Positions 53,990-63,674 are shown, numbered from the stretch's first letter. The stretch: DNA of 64,000 bases from Calothrix sp. PCC 7716 (GCF_019977735.1 NZ_AP025018.1:9552580-9616579); one strand, 5' to 3'. The notes: generated from the sequence alone by a model not told the origin. Made by a program: numbers and translations.

Positions 53990-54232
53990 TTAAACAAACT
54001 GCAAAAGCCATTTTTCCATTTCTTTTGGTTGTTGCCAGTTCAACATTTCTACCGCAAAGTCATCAAGTTGCTGGCAGTTTAACTTTTCGAGTTGACTAGC
54101 TATCTGTGGCGTGAGAGCCGAAGTTGCAAATTTGAATCTAATCATATTACTTGCAGCCTCAATCTTGCCTTCTAACCTAGCTTTGTTCATTTCGGCTTTG
54201 TACCAAGCATCTATTTGTTCCATCGTTCTCAT
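53990..54232 (-). pseudogene. Duplicated 3' end of the DUF4351/Rpn-like gene
   Basis: An 80-codon frame (MRTMEQIDAWYKAEMNKARL ... ALTPQIASQLEKLNCQQL) nearly identical to the C-terminal 88 residues of the adjacent upstream gene. It arose by a tandem duplication whose junction creates the stop of the upstream copy. Without the N-terminal nuclease-like part it is probably non-functional, although the small frame is open. Confidence 0.75.
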
Positions 54233-54239
54233 AAAATCT

Positions 54240-55226
54240 TTATTCTCTAGAGTTTAGCCATTCCTCCATCTCACTAAGTTGTTGCCAATTAAACATTCTT
54301 ACCATGAACTCATCAAGTTGCTGATTGTTTAGCTCTTCGAGTTGACTAGCTATTTGTGGTGTGAGAGCCGATGACCCAAATTTGAATTCAATTATATTAG
54401 TTGCTGCTTCAATCTTGCCTTCAATCTTGCCTTCAGTTTTGCCTTCTAACCTAGCTTTGCTCATTTCGGCTTCGTACCAAGCATCGATTTGTTCCATTGT
54501 TCTCATAAAGTCTTTATCCTCTGGGGTTAAGTTCTCGGTGGGTATGTCTTTTAGATAAACACAATATTTTATACATGCGTTTATTATATCATTTTTCTCC
54601 CTACGCTCCGGTGATAACTGTTTGATTAATTCAAAAGCACTTTTCGCTGTTTCTCTACCTCCCAACATTTTTAACCATATCGTTTGTGGACTATCTTCCA
54701 ATTGCTCAATAATCACAATTCCCATCCGCAAAATTGGTGGTAGTCGATATACACCTTTTCCTAAGTCAGTTGCCTTTTGAGCGCAACACATTTTCAAGAG
54801 TTTTTCACTGCAATTTACCGTGATAATCCAAGTAAATGGGTTTTGATTTTCTATTTGTTGTTTTGCTTCTTTTGATAATCTTTGAGTATTTGTTGATTTT
54901 TGTTGGGTTTTGGTGCCTTCTATTAGTTCTTTTTGCTCTCTATACCAGTACAGATTTTTGCGGGTTATCGATTTATCAATATCTGTTTCTTCTAAGTACG
55001 AACTATAATGCTCGATAATTAGTGTGGGATGTTCTTGCATTAATAAATCGAATAAACCTAAGTTTTCAGAAAGCCATCCGGCTTTTTCTCGCTCTGCCAT
55101 GAACATCAAATCTATTTCCAGGTCTTCATCGTTACGGACTTGGATATTTTGTAGAGTATTCCCTTTAGTTTTATATAATGATTGGATGTAAAACTTGAAG
55201 AAGCGGTCGTGTTTGTATTGAGACAT
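54240..55226 (-). CDS. Rpn/DUF4351-like PD-(D/E)XK family protein
   Basis: 328 residues. It opens MSQYKHDRFFKFYIQSLYKT and has the E-I-D-L-x-F-M-A and HPTLIIEHYSSYL segments of the degenerate nuclease core common in cyanobacterial Rpn-like (recombination-promoting nuclease) proteins; the usual D-ExK residues are not all clear. The C-terminal part (RLEGKTEGKIEGKIEAATNI, then ALTPQIASQLEELNNQQLDE) is DUF4351-like, with an internal GKIE repeat. The last residues (WLNSRE) come from the junction of a tandem duplication; the downstream copy ends WLLQFV, probably the original end. Function unknown. Confidence 0.72.
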   Translation of the reverse strand: MSQYKHDRFFKFYIQSLYKTKGNTLQNIQVRNDEDLEIDLMFMAEREKAGWLSENLGLFDLLMQEHPTLIIEHYSSYLEETDIDKSITRKNLYWYREQKELIEGTKTQQKSTNTQRLSKEAKQQIENQNPFTWIITVNCSEKLLKMCCAQKATDLGKGVYRLPPILRMGIVIIEQLEDSPQTIWLKMLGGRETAKSAFELIKQLSPERREKNDIINACIKYCVYLKDIPTENLTPEDKDFMRTMEQIDAWYEAEMSKARLEGKTEGKIEGKIEAATNIIEFKFGSSALTPQIASQLEELNNQQLDEFMVRMFNWQQLSEMEEWLNSRE

Positions 55227-55779
55227 TTCAATTTATTTAGCCCCTGCCGTAGCTCTCATGTTGTGATAGTAATTTTCACTTTCTATGAGAGGAATTAATT
55301 TCTGGAAAGAGATTATAACCAAAATTAAACTAGCTCACATCAGTAACCGATGTCATTTTGATGTAATTTTGAGCTTCGTTATCGATTGGTCAATGCTTTT
55401 TGGCAAAGAACTGCTGTTCGTGTTGCCTTAGTTGAAGGAGGCGCCCAATACCCCGAGCGCTCCCCCTGACAAGGGTAGGTTTTTTCAGCCCGAAACCCCA
55501 GACACGGGTGACAGGAAGACAAGTAGACAAGGAGGGGTTTTTCTACCTTGTCTACCTTCCACCCTTGTCTACCTTGCCTAGGAGCGGTTTTCTAGAAAAA
55601 AACCTACCCTTGTGGGGAGCGCTCCCCCGTCACCACCAACGCTTTTCATATAGAAGCAGCGCATCCGCGCATAAATAAAGATATAATTTTCTTGTCATAA
55701 CGGCGCCACCTCCTCGACTATAGCTTGCGCCATAGTCTCGTGCTGACCTGTAATATTTTTATGTTAATTACATGACCTT
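55227..55779. other. Intergenic region with MITE-like element
   Basis: About 550 bp with no gene. Holds the nested inverted repeat at 55454-55627 and two GGCGCC sites (about 55440 and 55702). Confidence 0.6.
55454..55627. mobile_element. MITE-like element with 30-bp inverted ends
   Basis: The left end AGCGCTCCCCCTGACAAGGG then TAGGTTTTTT pairs with the right end AAAAAACCTACCCTTG then TGGGGAGCGCT, apart from a few unpaired bases. Inside, TAGACAAGG and CCTTGTCTA form a second hairpin and the word TTGTCTACCTT recurs. No reading frame. Whole unit about 175 bp. Confidence 0.7.
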
Positions 55780-56646
55780 TTAAATAAAAAGCCGAGCAAC
55801 ACCTGTAATATTATTACCTCCATACCCAAGCTTAATAGCATCCAAATAAACATTGTGAATAGCTGTAGACACAGGGGTTAGAGCATCTACTTCCCGCGCG
55901 CTTTGCATAACATAGCGAAAATCTTTCTCAACTAAATCGATAGGGAACATTGGCGCATGATTCTCTGCCAACATTAAATTCGCCGCGTTCTTTGCTGCTA
56001 AACTCATAACTGGTAATTCACCAAGACATTGAATTGCTTTTTCTAACTCTAATCCGTTTTTCGTTAGCATCCCTATAACTTCTGCTAATGCTGCAACTTG
56101 AATACCAAATAGTGCATTGGCAGCAAGTTTCATCGTCATTCCCTGTCCAATATCTCCTACATGATGAATTACCGAACCACCTGCGGACAAAAGTATATAT
56201 TCAGCTTGCTTTAAGGTTTCTGCTTGACCTCCAACTATATATATAAGTTTTCTTGCATCCGCTTGGGGACGAGAACCAATAACTGGAGCATCAAGAAATG
56301 CTACGCCACGACTCGATAATAACGGCGCCAATTCTTTCACCCAACTAACAGTCAAAGTACTTGACTCAATCGCAATTGCATGTTTGCGAAGTCCTAATAT
56401 GGCGCCAGTTTCCTCATCTAACCAAATTGCACGCGATGCATCACTGTCTGTAACCATACTAATAATAATATCCGCTTGCTCGGCAGCTTCTCTGGGTGTT
56501 GCTGCATAAACTGCTCCTAGCTTTTGTAAAGGTTTGACTTTATTTTCGGTACGGTTATAAACAACTACCTGGTGATTGGCATTGACTAGGTTTTCCACCA
56601 TCCGAGAACCCATTGCCCCTATTCCTAACATTGCTACTTGACTCAT
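55780..56646 (-). CDS. Beta-hydroxyacid dehydrogenase (3-hydroxyisobutyrate dehydrogenase family)
   Basis: 288 residues from the ATG at 56644-56646, chosen because MSQVAMLGIGAMGSRMVENL is the family's usual N-terminus and AGAGGAA lies about 11 bases upstream; a longer in-frame start at 56697 adds an unlikely 17 residues. The NAD(P)-binding G-x-G-x-M-G is residues 8-13, the substrate-binding DAPVIGSRPQA segment is about 118-128, and the catalytic Lys is in MTMKLAANALFG (about 172). Members oxidise or reduce small 3-hydroxyacids, including tartronate semialdehyde and glyoxylate, or act on imines. It is divergent from a LysR regulator, which probably controls it. Confidence 0.87.
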   Translation of the reverse strand: MSQVAMLGIGAMGSRMVENLVNANHQVVVYNRTENKVKPLQKLGAVYAATPREAAEQADIIISMVTDSDASRAIWLDEETGAILGLRKHAIAIESSTLTVSWVKELAPLLSSRGVAFLDAPVIGSRPQADARKLIYIVGGQAETLKQAEYILLSAGGSVIHHVGDIGQGMTMKLAANALFGIQVAALAEVIGMLTKNGLELEKAIQCLGELPVMSLAAKNAANLMLAENHAPMFPIDLVEKDFRYVMQSAREVDALTPVSTAIHNVYLDAIKLGYGGNNITGVARLFI

Positions 56647-56758
56647 AATAAATAATTCCTCTAACTGACAACACTGTAGCTCTTGTAAAAGCAGCAATAA
56701 AGAGCAATTTATGAATTACTTTCGTGTATTTTTTACATGAATCGACTATTATTCAGTA
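56647..56758. promoter_or_regulatory. Divergent promoter region, dehydrogenase / LysR
   Basis: 112 bp between the start codons of the divergent dehydrogenase and LysR genes, the standard place for a LysR operator. AGTATGGT-like T-N11-A sites could not be fixed by eye. Confidence 0.4.
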
Positions 56759-57655
56759 ATGGATATATCTGTGCTGGAAATTTTTGTAGAAGTTATGCGA
56801 CAGGGTAGTTTTGCTGCTGTCGCACGTGAACGCAATATTGACCCATCTTCTGTTTCCCGAACTATTGCGGCTTTGGAGTCAGAAATTGGTGTAAGGTTAT
56901 TTCAGAGAACTACACGACAACTGGCGCCAACCGAAGCTGGCATTACTTATTTTCAAAGAGTTGAACCACTTGTTGAAGAGATGCAACAGGCAATTATTGC
57001 AGCGAAGGATATTTCTGGACAACCAAAGGGAACTTTGCGCGTGACTGCTTCGGTCTCGTTTGGACTTAAATGCATTGTGCCTTTATTACCTAAGTTTGAA
57101 GCAATGTATCCAGAACTTACAGTAGAACTTTTACTTACAGATGCTGTTGTAGATTTGTTTGCCGAAAGAATTGATGTTGCGGTTCGTCTTGGACAATTAG
57201 CCGACTCAACTTTTATTGCTCAACAACTTATGCGAACTCGTTATTGGGTTTGCGCTAGTCCAGATTATTTACAGCAATGGGGACAACCACAAACTCCAAG
57301 TGATGTTGAGCAACATAACTGCCTTCTTTTTCCATTGGCTGGTTTTAGAACAAGATGGACATTTAAAGATAAAGACGGAGATTTGAAAGAAATTTCAGTT
57401 CGTGGACGTACTATTATTTCTAACGCACTTGCACTTCAACAATGCGCGCGTGCGGGAATGGGTTTAGCATTACTTCCCCACTGGCTAATTGATGAAGATG
57501 TTGATACTAATAAACTTGTAAATTTATTTCCACATTATCAAGTTACAGCAACAGATTTTAATACAGCAGCTTGGCTTGTCTATCCTTCCCGTGCTTATAT
57601 TCCTCTCAAAGTACGTGTATTTGCTGAAGAACTTAAAAAGCACATTTCAATCTAA
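56759..57655 (+). CDS. LysR-family transcriptional regulator
   Basis: 298 residues. The N-terminal winged helix-turn-helix (about 1-62) reads LEIFVEVMRQGSFAAVARER, then NIDPSSVSRTIAALESEIGV and RLFQRTTRQLAPTEAG, typical of the CrgA-like subgroup. The effector domain (about 90-295) includes GTLRVTASVSFGLKCIVPLL and DVAVRLGQLADSTF. It most likely senses a metabolite and regulates the divergent dehydrogenase and itself. Confidence 0.92.
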   Translation: MDISVLEIFVEVMRQGSFAAVARERNIDPSSVSRTIAALESEIGVRLFQRTTRQLAPTEAGITYFQRVEPLVEEMQQAIIAAKDISGQPKGTLRVTASVSFGLKCIVPLLPKFEAMYPELTVELLLTDAVVDLFAERIDVAVRLGQLADSTFIAQQLMRTRYWVCASPDYLQQWGQPQTPSDVEQHNCLLFPLAGFRTRWTFKDKDGDLKEISVRGRTIISNALALQQCARAGMGLALLPHWLIDEDVDTNKLVNLFPHYQVTATDFNTAAWLVYPSRAYIPLKVRVFAEELKKHISI

Positions 57656-57708
57656 CTTCAACATGAAAAACTGGGAATACTAAGCATAGTTTGCTCTTTA
57701 ACACTGCT

Positions 57709-60012
57709 ATGCAATATATTCTCTACCCCATTGCTATTTTGGTGCTTTTTGCTGTCATCAACTATTTAGTTGCTTTTTTGTTTATTTTTAAGTCTGTTTT
57801 TCGGCGCCCTAAATACGATATCATTAATAGTAAACAAGTACCAGTATACCTCGAACAACTATTTAAAGGCGCCATTTCTGAACTAGAGGAATTTGGTTTT
57901 AAAGCGTGTTGCTATATACAAGTAGAACCTATAATCCAAATTCACCCACCAACAGTGGTAGAAATACTGTTGTATAACCAAGCGCTAAAGTCGTATGCAA
58001 AAGTCGGAATTCGTTATCCGCTTGAAGCTGTTAATTTATTTGATATTGAATTTTATACATTTTTTCAAGATGGTAGTTTATTATTAACCATGAATGGTAA
58101 AGCTGATGGAGTATTTGGTGAAACACCTAACTTTACTATTCAAGATGCTTACACAGCAGAAACTCTGTTACAATGGCAGTTACATCAACATACTGTCGAA
58201 AAAATAAATATAACAAAACCTGCAATTGGTTTATCTCCTAATAAATTTGCCACAGCTTTAGAAAAGTTTAGCAATAAACATTTAGATTATTTATTTAAAG
58301 CAGGCAAACTACGATTAGTTGGAGAAAAAGAATATAATCCTACATTACAAGTTGCATGGAAAGTTGCTAAGAAATTAGTTGATGGAAAACATAAAGTTAC
58401 AAAAATTCTCAACCAACGCTTATTAGCAGCTAAAACTAATCCTGAAATGCGGGTTGATATTCCTGTCGAACTGGAGGTTGAAGGATTTAAGCGTACAGAA
58501 ATTCAGAATCAGGGACTAGTGGATGGTAAATTTCGTGCTTGGATGCTGCTTATAAGTTTTGGTTTGTTTGTAGCATCTTTTATGCACATGTTTGAAATAC
58601 ATCGCTTGGCAATTTTTGTGCTAGTTATAATGCTACACGAAGCTGGACATCTAATTGCAATGCATTTATGCGGTTATCGTGATACTTCAATGTTATTTTT
58701 ACCCTTTTTAGGCGCCGTTGCAACAGCAAGTCAGAAATATGATACTACACTTGCTCAGAATATCTGGGTTTTACTCGCTGGACCTTTGCCTGGATTAATT
58801 TTGGGAATCTTTTTGGCTTTTATCTCTGGTATTACTAGTGATTTATTTTGGGTAAAAGACACTGCTTGGATGTTAATTGGTTTAAATTCAATAAATTTAC
58901 TGCCTATTTATCCACTTGATGGTGGTAAAATAGCAAATTTACTTGTGTTTTCACGCTTTGCTTATATTGATGTCTTATTTAAATTATTTGGTTTAATTGT
59001 ATTAGGATGTCTGTCTATTTCTCAACCTATATTATTGATATTTGTAATTTTAACATCTTTAAGTATACCTCAGAGCTTTCGTGCAGCTAAAGCCAATTCT
59101 AAATTACAGCGACTGCTTAAACAGAGTAAACCCAGTAATCAAGATAATCTTATTAATAATATTTATACTTATTTTAAAGACTTGGGGTATAATAAATTAC
59201 CTGTCGCCACTAGAAATTTTCTAGTTAAAGATATAATTCGACGTTATAACGAATCACAGGGTAAATGGATAACGCGAATTTCTTTAATTTTTCTTTACTG
59301 CGGTAGTCTCCTTGGGGGATTAACGGGTTCTTTGTATGCAATATCACCAAGTGCAGTTAGCTTACTAAGTGAAATTCCGTTTATATTCGAGAAACCACAG
59401 CAGCGACGCGAACGTTTTCTCAGTATGCAGAAGCATGAAATTGAAAAAGCAACAGCAATATTACAAAAAAATCCTAATGATATAAATGCATACATGAAAC
59501 GTGCTAAAGCATTTAAAACACTGCGAGACAATAAAGGCGCCTTGGCAGACTACAATCAAATTGTGCGATTACAACCGAATCATACTCAACATCGTTTTAC
59601 CCGTGCTTCTTTAAATTCTCAACTAGGCAATATCAAAGCTGAAATACAAGAGTACGATGATTTATTAAAGCTAAATCATCAACCTTATTTTATTTACTAT
59701 CAACGGGCAGAAGCTAGAACAAAGCTACGCGATTATCAAGGCGCCATTGCCGATTATAATCAAGTTATTAAACTTAAGCCTAAAATCGCTTGGAATTATA
59801 TTAACCGTGGTTATGTTCGTATTCAGTTGAAAGATTACAAAGGCGCCTTAGCTGATGCAAACAAAGCAATACAACTCGAACCTCAACTACATGATGCTTA
59901 TGCATTGCGAAGCCAAGTATATCGCAAGTTAGGAAATAATAAAGCAGAAAAAGCTGATAAGCAAAAGGCAATAGCACTTGAACAAGTTTGGGAAGAAACA
60001 CGCCAAGATTAA
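57709..60012 (+). CDS. M50-family membrane metalloprotease with C-terminal TPRs
   Basis: 767 residues from the ATG at 57709 (a TTG at 57691 would add six). An N-terminal membrane helix (about 4-25) and a soluble domain of about 250 residues precede the membrane zinc-protease core: H310-E-A-G-H314 (IMLHEAGHLIAMH) and the second motif LLPIYPLDGGKIANLL with the third metal ligand Asp. About eight membrane helices in all. The C-terminal third (about 590-760) has three to four TPRs, each with the D-Y/A-D-Y-N-x-x-I-K-L-x-P pattern. Site-2-type proteases cut regulators or signal remnants in the membrane; the TPRs probably bring substrates. Target unknown. Confidence 0.85.
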   Translation: MQYILYPIAILVLFAVINYLVAFLFIFKSVFRRPKYDIINSKQVPVYLEQLFKGAISELEEFGFKACCYIQVEPIIQIHPPTVVEILLYNQALKSYAKVGIRYPLEAVNLFDIEFYTFFQDGSLLLTMNGKADGVFGETPNFTIQDAYTAETLLQWQLHQHTVEKINITKPAIGLSPNKFATALEKFSNKHLDYLFKAGKLRLVGEKEYNPTLQVAWKVAKKLVDGKHKVTKILNQRLLAAKTNPEMRVDIPVELEVEGFKRTEIQNQGLVDGKFRAWMLLISFGLFVASFMHMFEIHRLAIFVLVIMLHEAGHLIAMHLCGYRDTSMLFLPFLGAVATASQKYDTTLAQNIWVLLAGPLPGLILGIFLAFISGITSDLFWVKDTAWMLIGLNSINLLPIYPLDGGKIANLLVFSRFAYIDVLFKLFGLIVLGCLSISQPILLIFVILTSLSIPQSFRAAKANSKLQRLLKQSKPSNQDNLINNIYTYFKDLGYNKLPVATRNFLVKDIIRRYNESQGKWITRISLIFLYCGSLLGGLTGSLYAISPSAVSLLSEIPFIFEKPQQRRERFLSMQKHEIEKATAILQKNPNDINAYMKRAKAFKTLRDNKGALADYNQIVRLQPNHTQHRFTRASLNSQLGNIKAEIQEYDDLLKLNHQPYFIYYQRAEARTKLRDYQGAIADYNQVIKLKPKIAWNYINRGYVRIQLKDYKGALADANKAIQLEPQLHDAYALRSQVYRKLGNNKAEKADKQKAIALEQVWEETRQD

Positions 60013-60024
60013 AAGTAATAAAAA

Positions 60025-60059
60025 ACGGCGCCTATATCTATAATTAACATAGGCGCCGT
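60025..60059. terminator. Hairpin with GGCGCC in both arms
   Basis: ACGGCGCCTAT (60025-60035) and its exact complement ATAGGCGCCGT (60049-60059) lie 13 bases apart between the converging M50 and CTB-peptide genes. Position favours a bidirectional terminator, although no long T-run follows. Confidence 0.55.
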
Positions 60060-60099
60060 GCAAAATTATACCGAAGTGATTAGGGTTTGAAAACTTTTA

Positions 60100-60342
60100 T
60101 TATTTAACAGCAATTGCTTGACCAGCAGTACTGATAATTTCTTGTAGGTTAGTTACAGAACCTGTGTAGCTACCACCGGGGCCAGCAAAGGTTTGTTGTC
60201 CTACAGTTAAATTCTTTTGTGAAAAGGTGTTTGATGCATTCGACGCAAACCCACCGATATCACCTAAGCTAATCGCTAAACCACCAGCAACAGTGTCAAG
60301 CTCATCATTAGATAATTCAACTGCATTAATTTCGTTACTCAT
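60100..60342 (-). CDS. Double-glycine leader peptide (CTB-type bacteriocin precursor)
   Basis: 80 residues. The leader MSNEINAVELSNDELDTVAG ends in the Gly-Gly (ELDTVAGG, residues 14-21) cut by C39-peptidase ABC exporters. The core (about 59 residues) is rich in Gly, Ser, Thr and Asn without cysteine. This fits the cyanobacterial CTB family of putative bacteriocins. No exporter or modifying enzyme is in the window, so maturation would depend on genes elsewhere, and the activity (antibiotic, signal or other) is unknown. Confidence 0.8.
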   Translation of the reverse strand: MSNEINAVELSNDELDTVAGGLAISLGDIGGFASNASNTFSQKNLTVGQQTFAGPGGSYTGSVTNLQEIISTAGQAIAVK

Positions 60343-60846
60343 TACTTTATCTCCGTTAAGTATATTTGTTAGATGTGAAAGAAAAGCAGCGAAGTACGCT
60401 GTTTGCTTTCATGTCCACATAATATAAATTTTGCTTGCCCAGATACATCGGAATAAAGCTGGAATTACGGCAATGCTTTTTGTTGAGGAGCGCATCCTAC
60501 TAAAGTTGGAGAAGTGTTTAATATAAATGTTTGAGGACTTCATCTCCGGCGTCCAGAACCGCGTTCTTTTCTGATAGCTTTAACTGCCGTTACTTGGTCT
60601 GAACGCGAGAGCATCAAAAATACAGTTAACTTTAATTTCATAGATATATAAATTTATACATGTTCATACATCTATTTTAAAATTTAGATACATAAGTTGT
60701 GTGCTTTGCATGAAGCGGATTATACCCATGACATAGTAGTATATACCAGTTGCCATTTTGAAAATTTGGAAACCTGGAATATACGTTGATATCATGGCTA
60801 ATTTATGATAGGCGCCTTTATCACTTCCTGAGTGTAACTAATAAAT
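60343..60846. other. Intergenic region
   Basis: About 500 bp between the CTB peptide gene and the C-terminus of the next gene on the same strand. It presumably holds the CTB peptide promoter. One GGCGCC (about 60812). Nothing else supported. Confidence 0.45.
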
Positions 60847-63525
60847 TTACTGTGCCAAAAAATCGACTGTAAAATCCCAAGCGTCATCATCCCACCATGA
60901 TTCGGAAATAATGTTTTCTACGTTATAGTTGCTACCTGTGGAATTTTGATAAAGTTTTATACCAAGTGCTTCAGCAAATCTAATGTCATATTCGCGAAAT
61001 ATTTTTTTGATACTAGCGCTAACTCCATCAGGATATATATAGAAACAAACTAGTTCTTCTTCAGAGGAAATTGCAACTAGTTGACGCGCGATTATTATAC
61101 CTTCTTTGTCTCGAGCATAGAGAACTTGTTTATTTATATCTAGGAGTACGGCAACTGCGGAGTCTGAGCATATTCCTCCAAGTCCTAAACAAGTTCCTAC
61201 ATAAGTACCTAGCTTTAATACTTCCAACGGTTCGCTTTCTAGCTTAATCTCAACGGCGCCTCGAAAGTCAACTAGTTCTGTATATTCAATTCCCTTCGTC
61301 CACAGATTAAGATTAATTTTGCTATGCTGTTTTAACCAAATTTGTGTGAGGGAATGATTGATTATATAATCTTGCTGGTTTCCCCAATAAGCTTTTAAAA
61401 ATTTTCTAAAACCACGATTGTTTCGTGTAATAGTTCCAAGCATTGAGAGTGCATGTTTGATATTCTCTTGTTTGGGGTTAACGTCAAACTCCCGTTTTAA
61501 GATATTGAGGGTCAGATTTTCTAATATTTCAAGCTGGGTCAGTTGTATCTGTTTATATATTACTCCTAAACCGCGATTTATTTGCTGCTCGCTTAAAGAA
61601 CGCTTTCCTTGTAGATAGTCTCGTATTTTGCGAGGAATGGGATTGCTAAATTGTGTATTGCATTGACTATTAATAAAATCGTATGCATCTTTTAAAGATA
61701 AAATAGTAATATCTTGAGTTATAATTGAATGCTGACTGAAAGTTTTTACAATGCTTTCACTTATTGGAGTGCTAAGACTTCCTAATAACTTTGCAACTTT
61801 GAATAGTTTATTAGGATAATTAATAAAGCATTGTAGGCTAAAATCGCTGAGATATTTAGTAATTGCTCCGATTCCTTCTGCTATTAACCAAGTGTTATTG
61901 TCCAAACGACAAGCTTGTTCAAGACGCAAGAAGCTTGTATCGGGTACATTAAGGAATAAGTCACGCGCTTTGGTGTTTAAATAATTAATAAAACGTATAA
62001 TGACTTTAACAGCATGAGTTTCTTGGCTAAAAGGAAGTTGAGCTAAACGTTGCACCATTGCATACGCATAAGGTATATGTAAATCAAGCTCTTGAATTTT
62101 ATCCCAGTGCCAATAATACTGCTTTAAATCTTCTATAGCTTTACTCTGAAATTCTGGCTTGACTTTTCTTAGTAAGGTATCAATTATATCAATTTGCTCT
62201 ATAATAAATTCCCATTTAGCTTTTTGTAACTTAACCTGAACATCGTCAGCGTACAAATCAATGGCTAACAAATAAAAATTTAGATATTCATTTTTTATAT
62301 CATCAGCGTAATGCTGCCAATCAATATGTAAAATAATATCAATTAACCCTTCAAGCTTTCTACAGTCTTTCCAAATATATAGATAATTTTTTTCTTCCCA
62401 CTTCATCGCATTTCCAATATTAATCAGTCTCTCTATTGCTTCATCAGGAAACCATGAATCTTCATGTAAATCGTCAAAACAGTGATAATCTGGCTGAAAC
62501 TTAGAAGCTAACTTGAAACCAGCTAATATATAATTGACAGAAATTTCCTTTTTTAACGCTCTAAATAAACAATAAAGCCAGTAAGCATAATTGGATTCAT
62601 TTGCTATCTGGTTGAAGCGTTCGATATCTTCTATTAATACTGGCTTACTATAAATTTCAGTTTCAATCAATATTGTAGTAAAAATAAGGCGCCTTGCATC
62701 AGGTTGCTGGGCAATAATTTGACACCATTTTAAGGTATTATCATTTCTGTGACTTAATAATCGGCTAATTACTGACAACAGATTGAGCTGACTATCTAGT
62801 ACAAGACCCCAATATATAGATAAATAATCTATTACCTCTCTCCAAGTTAAACTTTTCAGTGAACCCAATAAATACCGATGAAAATGTCTAGGTAGTTCAG
62901 GTGAATCTATCGCAACGTGTAAATTGTGGTGATATGCATAATATGGGTCAAGAATAAAGTATGAATTTGGTATTGATGATAAAGAATGAACTTCGTACCC
63001 CACCCTTTCAAGTTTTACCAAAGCTTCTACCCAATATTTGCTCAATCTTAAAAGTAGCTCGTTTTGATGTTTTTTCTCACATAGATACAATCTCAAATCG
63101 ATTTTAGAAAAAGTTTTGGGTTTTGGTGGCTTCTGCTTAGTTCCTTTGTACGCTCTAGGATGTGCAGCAGTTGGCTTGACTATTTGTTTTGAACTCTCTA
63201 CTGGTAAAGGTTGTAGCGTCACTTCTGATTCTAACAAGTCCGGCGCCGTTTCAATCAAAATTACCAGAATATGAAAAAGAGTTTCTGCATTTAGTTCGTC
63301 AACACAACTAACATAATTCCAGGACGCAATTAATTGTTCTTTCTTGGCAAAAAGTGATGGCGCCAATAATTCTACAGGAGATTCGACAATTTCATATAGA
63401 CTATCTTCTGAATCTATGCCCATTGTACTTAAATTATCACTGCTGGGGTCAAATTGATACTTAACCTTACTCACCAAAGCCATTAGTCTATCAGTTTTTC
63501 TGATTATACCTAGTAAACAGTCCAT
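60847..63525 (-). CDS. Large protein of unknown function
   Basis: 892 residues, no recognised family. A Pro/Lys-rich linker (about 115-138, RAYKGTKQKPPKPKTFSK) separates an N-terminal domain from a long, mostly helical middle (about 140-720) rich in Leu, Tyr and Trp. The C-terminal 170 residues look like a separate alpha/beta domain (VGTCLGLGGICSDSAVAVLL, then DINKQVLYARDKEGIIIARQ), loosely reminiscent of the PcfJ-type layout 'CxG...xxxVRDxxGxxxA', which is only a suggestion. No signal peptide or membrane helix. It stands alone. The start MDCLLG is the first Met after the upstream stop; the Met at residue 15 is also possible. Confidence 0.65.
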   Translation of the reverse strand: MDCLLGIIRKTDRLMALVSKVKYQFDPSSDNLSTMGIDSEDSLYEIVESPVELLAPSLFAKKEQLIASWNYVSCVDELNAETLFHILVILIETAPDLLESEVTLQPLPVESSKQIVKPTAAHPRAYKGTKQKPPKPKTFSKIDLRLYLCEKKHQNELLLRLSKYWVEALVKLERVGYEVHSLSSIPNSYFILDPYYAYHHNLHVAIDSPELPRHFHRYLLGSLKSLTWREVIDYLSIYWGLVLDSQLNLLSVISRLLSHRNDNTLKWCQIIAQQPDARRLIFTTILIETEIYSKPVLIEDIERFNQIANESNYAYWLYCLFRALKKEISVNYILAGFKLASKFQPDYHCFDDLHEDSWFPDEAIERLINIGNAMKWEEKNYLYIWKDCRKLEGLIDIILHIDWQHYADDIKNEYLNFYLLAIDLYADDVQVKLQKAKWEFIIEQIDIIDTLLRKVKPEFQSKAIEDLKQYYWHWDKIQELDLHIPYAYAMVQRLAQLPFSQETHAVKVIIRFINYLNTKARDLFLNVPDTSFLRLEQACRLDNNTWLIAEGIGAITKYLSDFSLQCFINYPNKLFKVAKLLGSLSTPISESIVKTFSQHSIITQDITILSLKDAYDFINSQCNTQFSNPIPRKIRDYLQGKRSLSEQQINRGLGVIYKQIQLTQLEILENLTLNILKREFDVNPKQENIKHALSMLGTITRNNRGFRKFLKAYWGNQQDYIINHSLTQIWLKQHSKINLNLWTKGIEYTELVDFRGAVEIKLESEPLEVLKLGTYVGTCLGLGGICSDSAVAVLLDINKQVLYARDKEGIIIARQLVAISSEEELVCFYIYPDGVSASIKKIFREYDIRFAEALGIKLYQNSTGSNYNVENIISESWWDDDAWDFTVDFLAQ

Positions 63526-63674
63526 ATTTATAGTTTAAGCGCATTACTATTAAGACTTACACAAAGAAACCTGGTTTTTACGCATTCATTGTCGCAGACA
63601 AATTGCCATTTTAATTGCTATAGTCTAGTGAGTTTTAATTATAAACAATAGTACGCACAGCTAAATTTAAAGTC
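63526..63674. repeat. Partial copy of the ACTTACGCA MITE-like element
   Basis: From about 63555 the sequence ACTTACACAAAGAAACCTGG, a T-rich end, then CATTCATTGTCGCAGACAAA repeats the left half of the element at 42197. The right end is missing. It lies in the divergent promoter region between the large unknown gene and the following membrane-protein gene. Confidence 0.65.
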
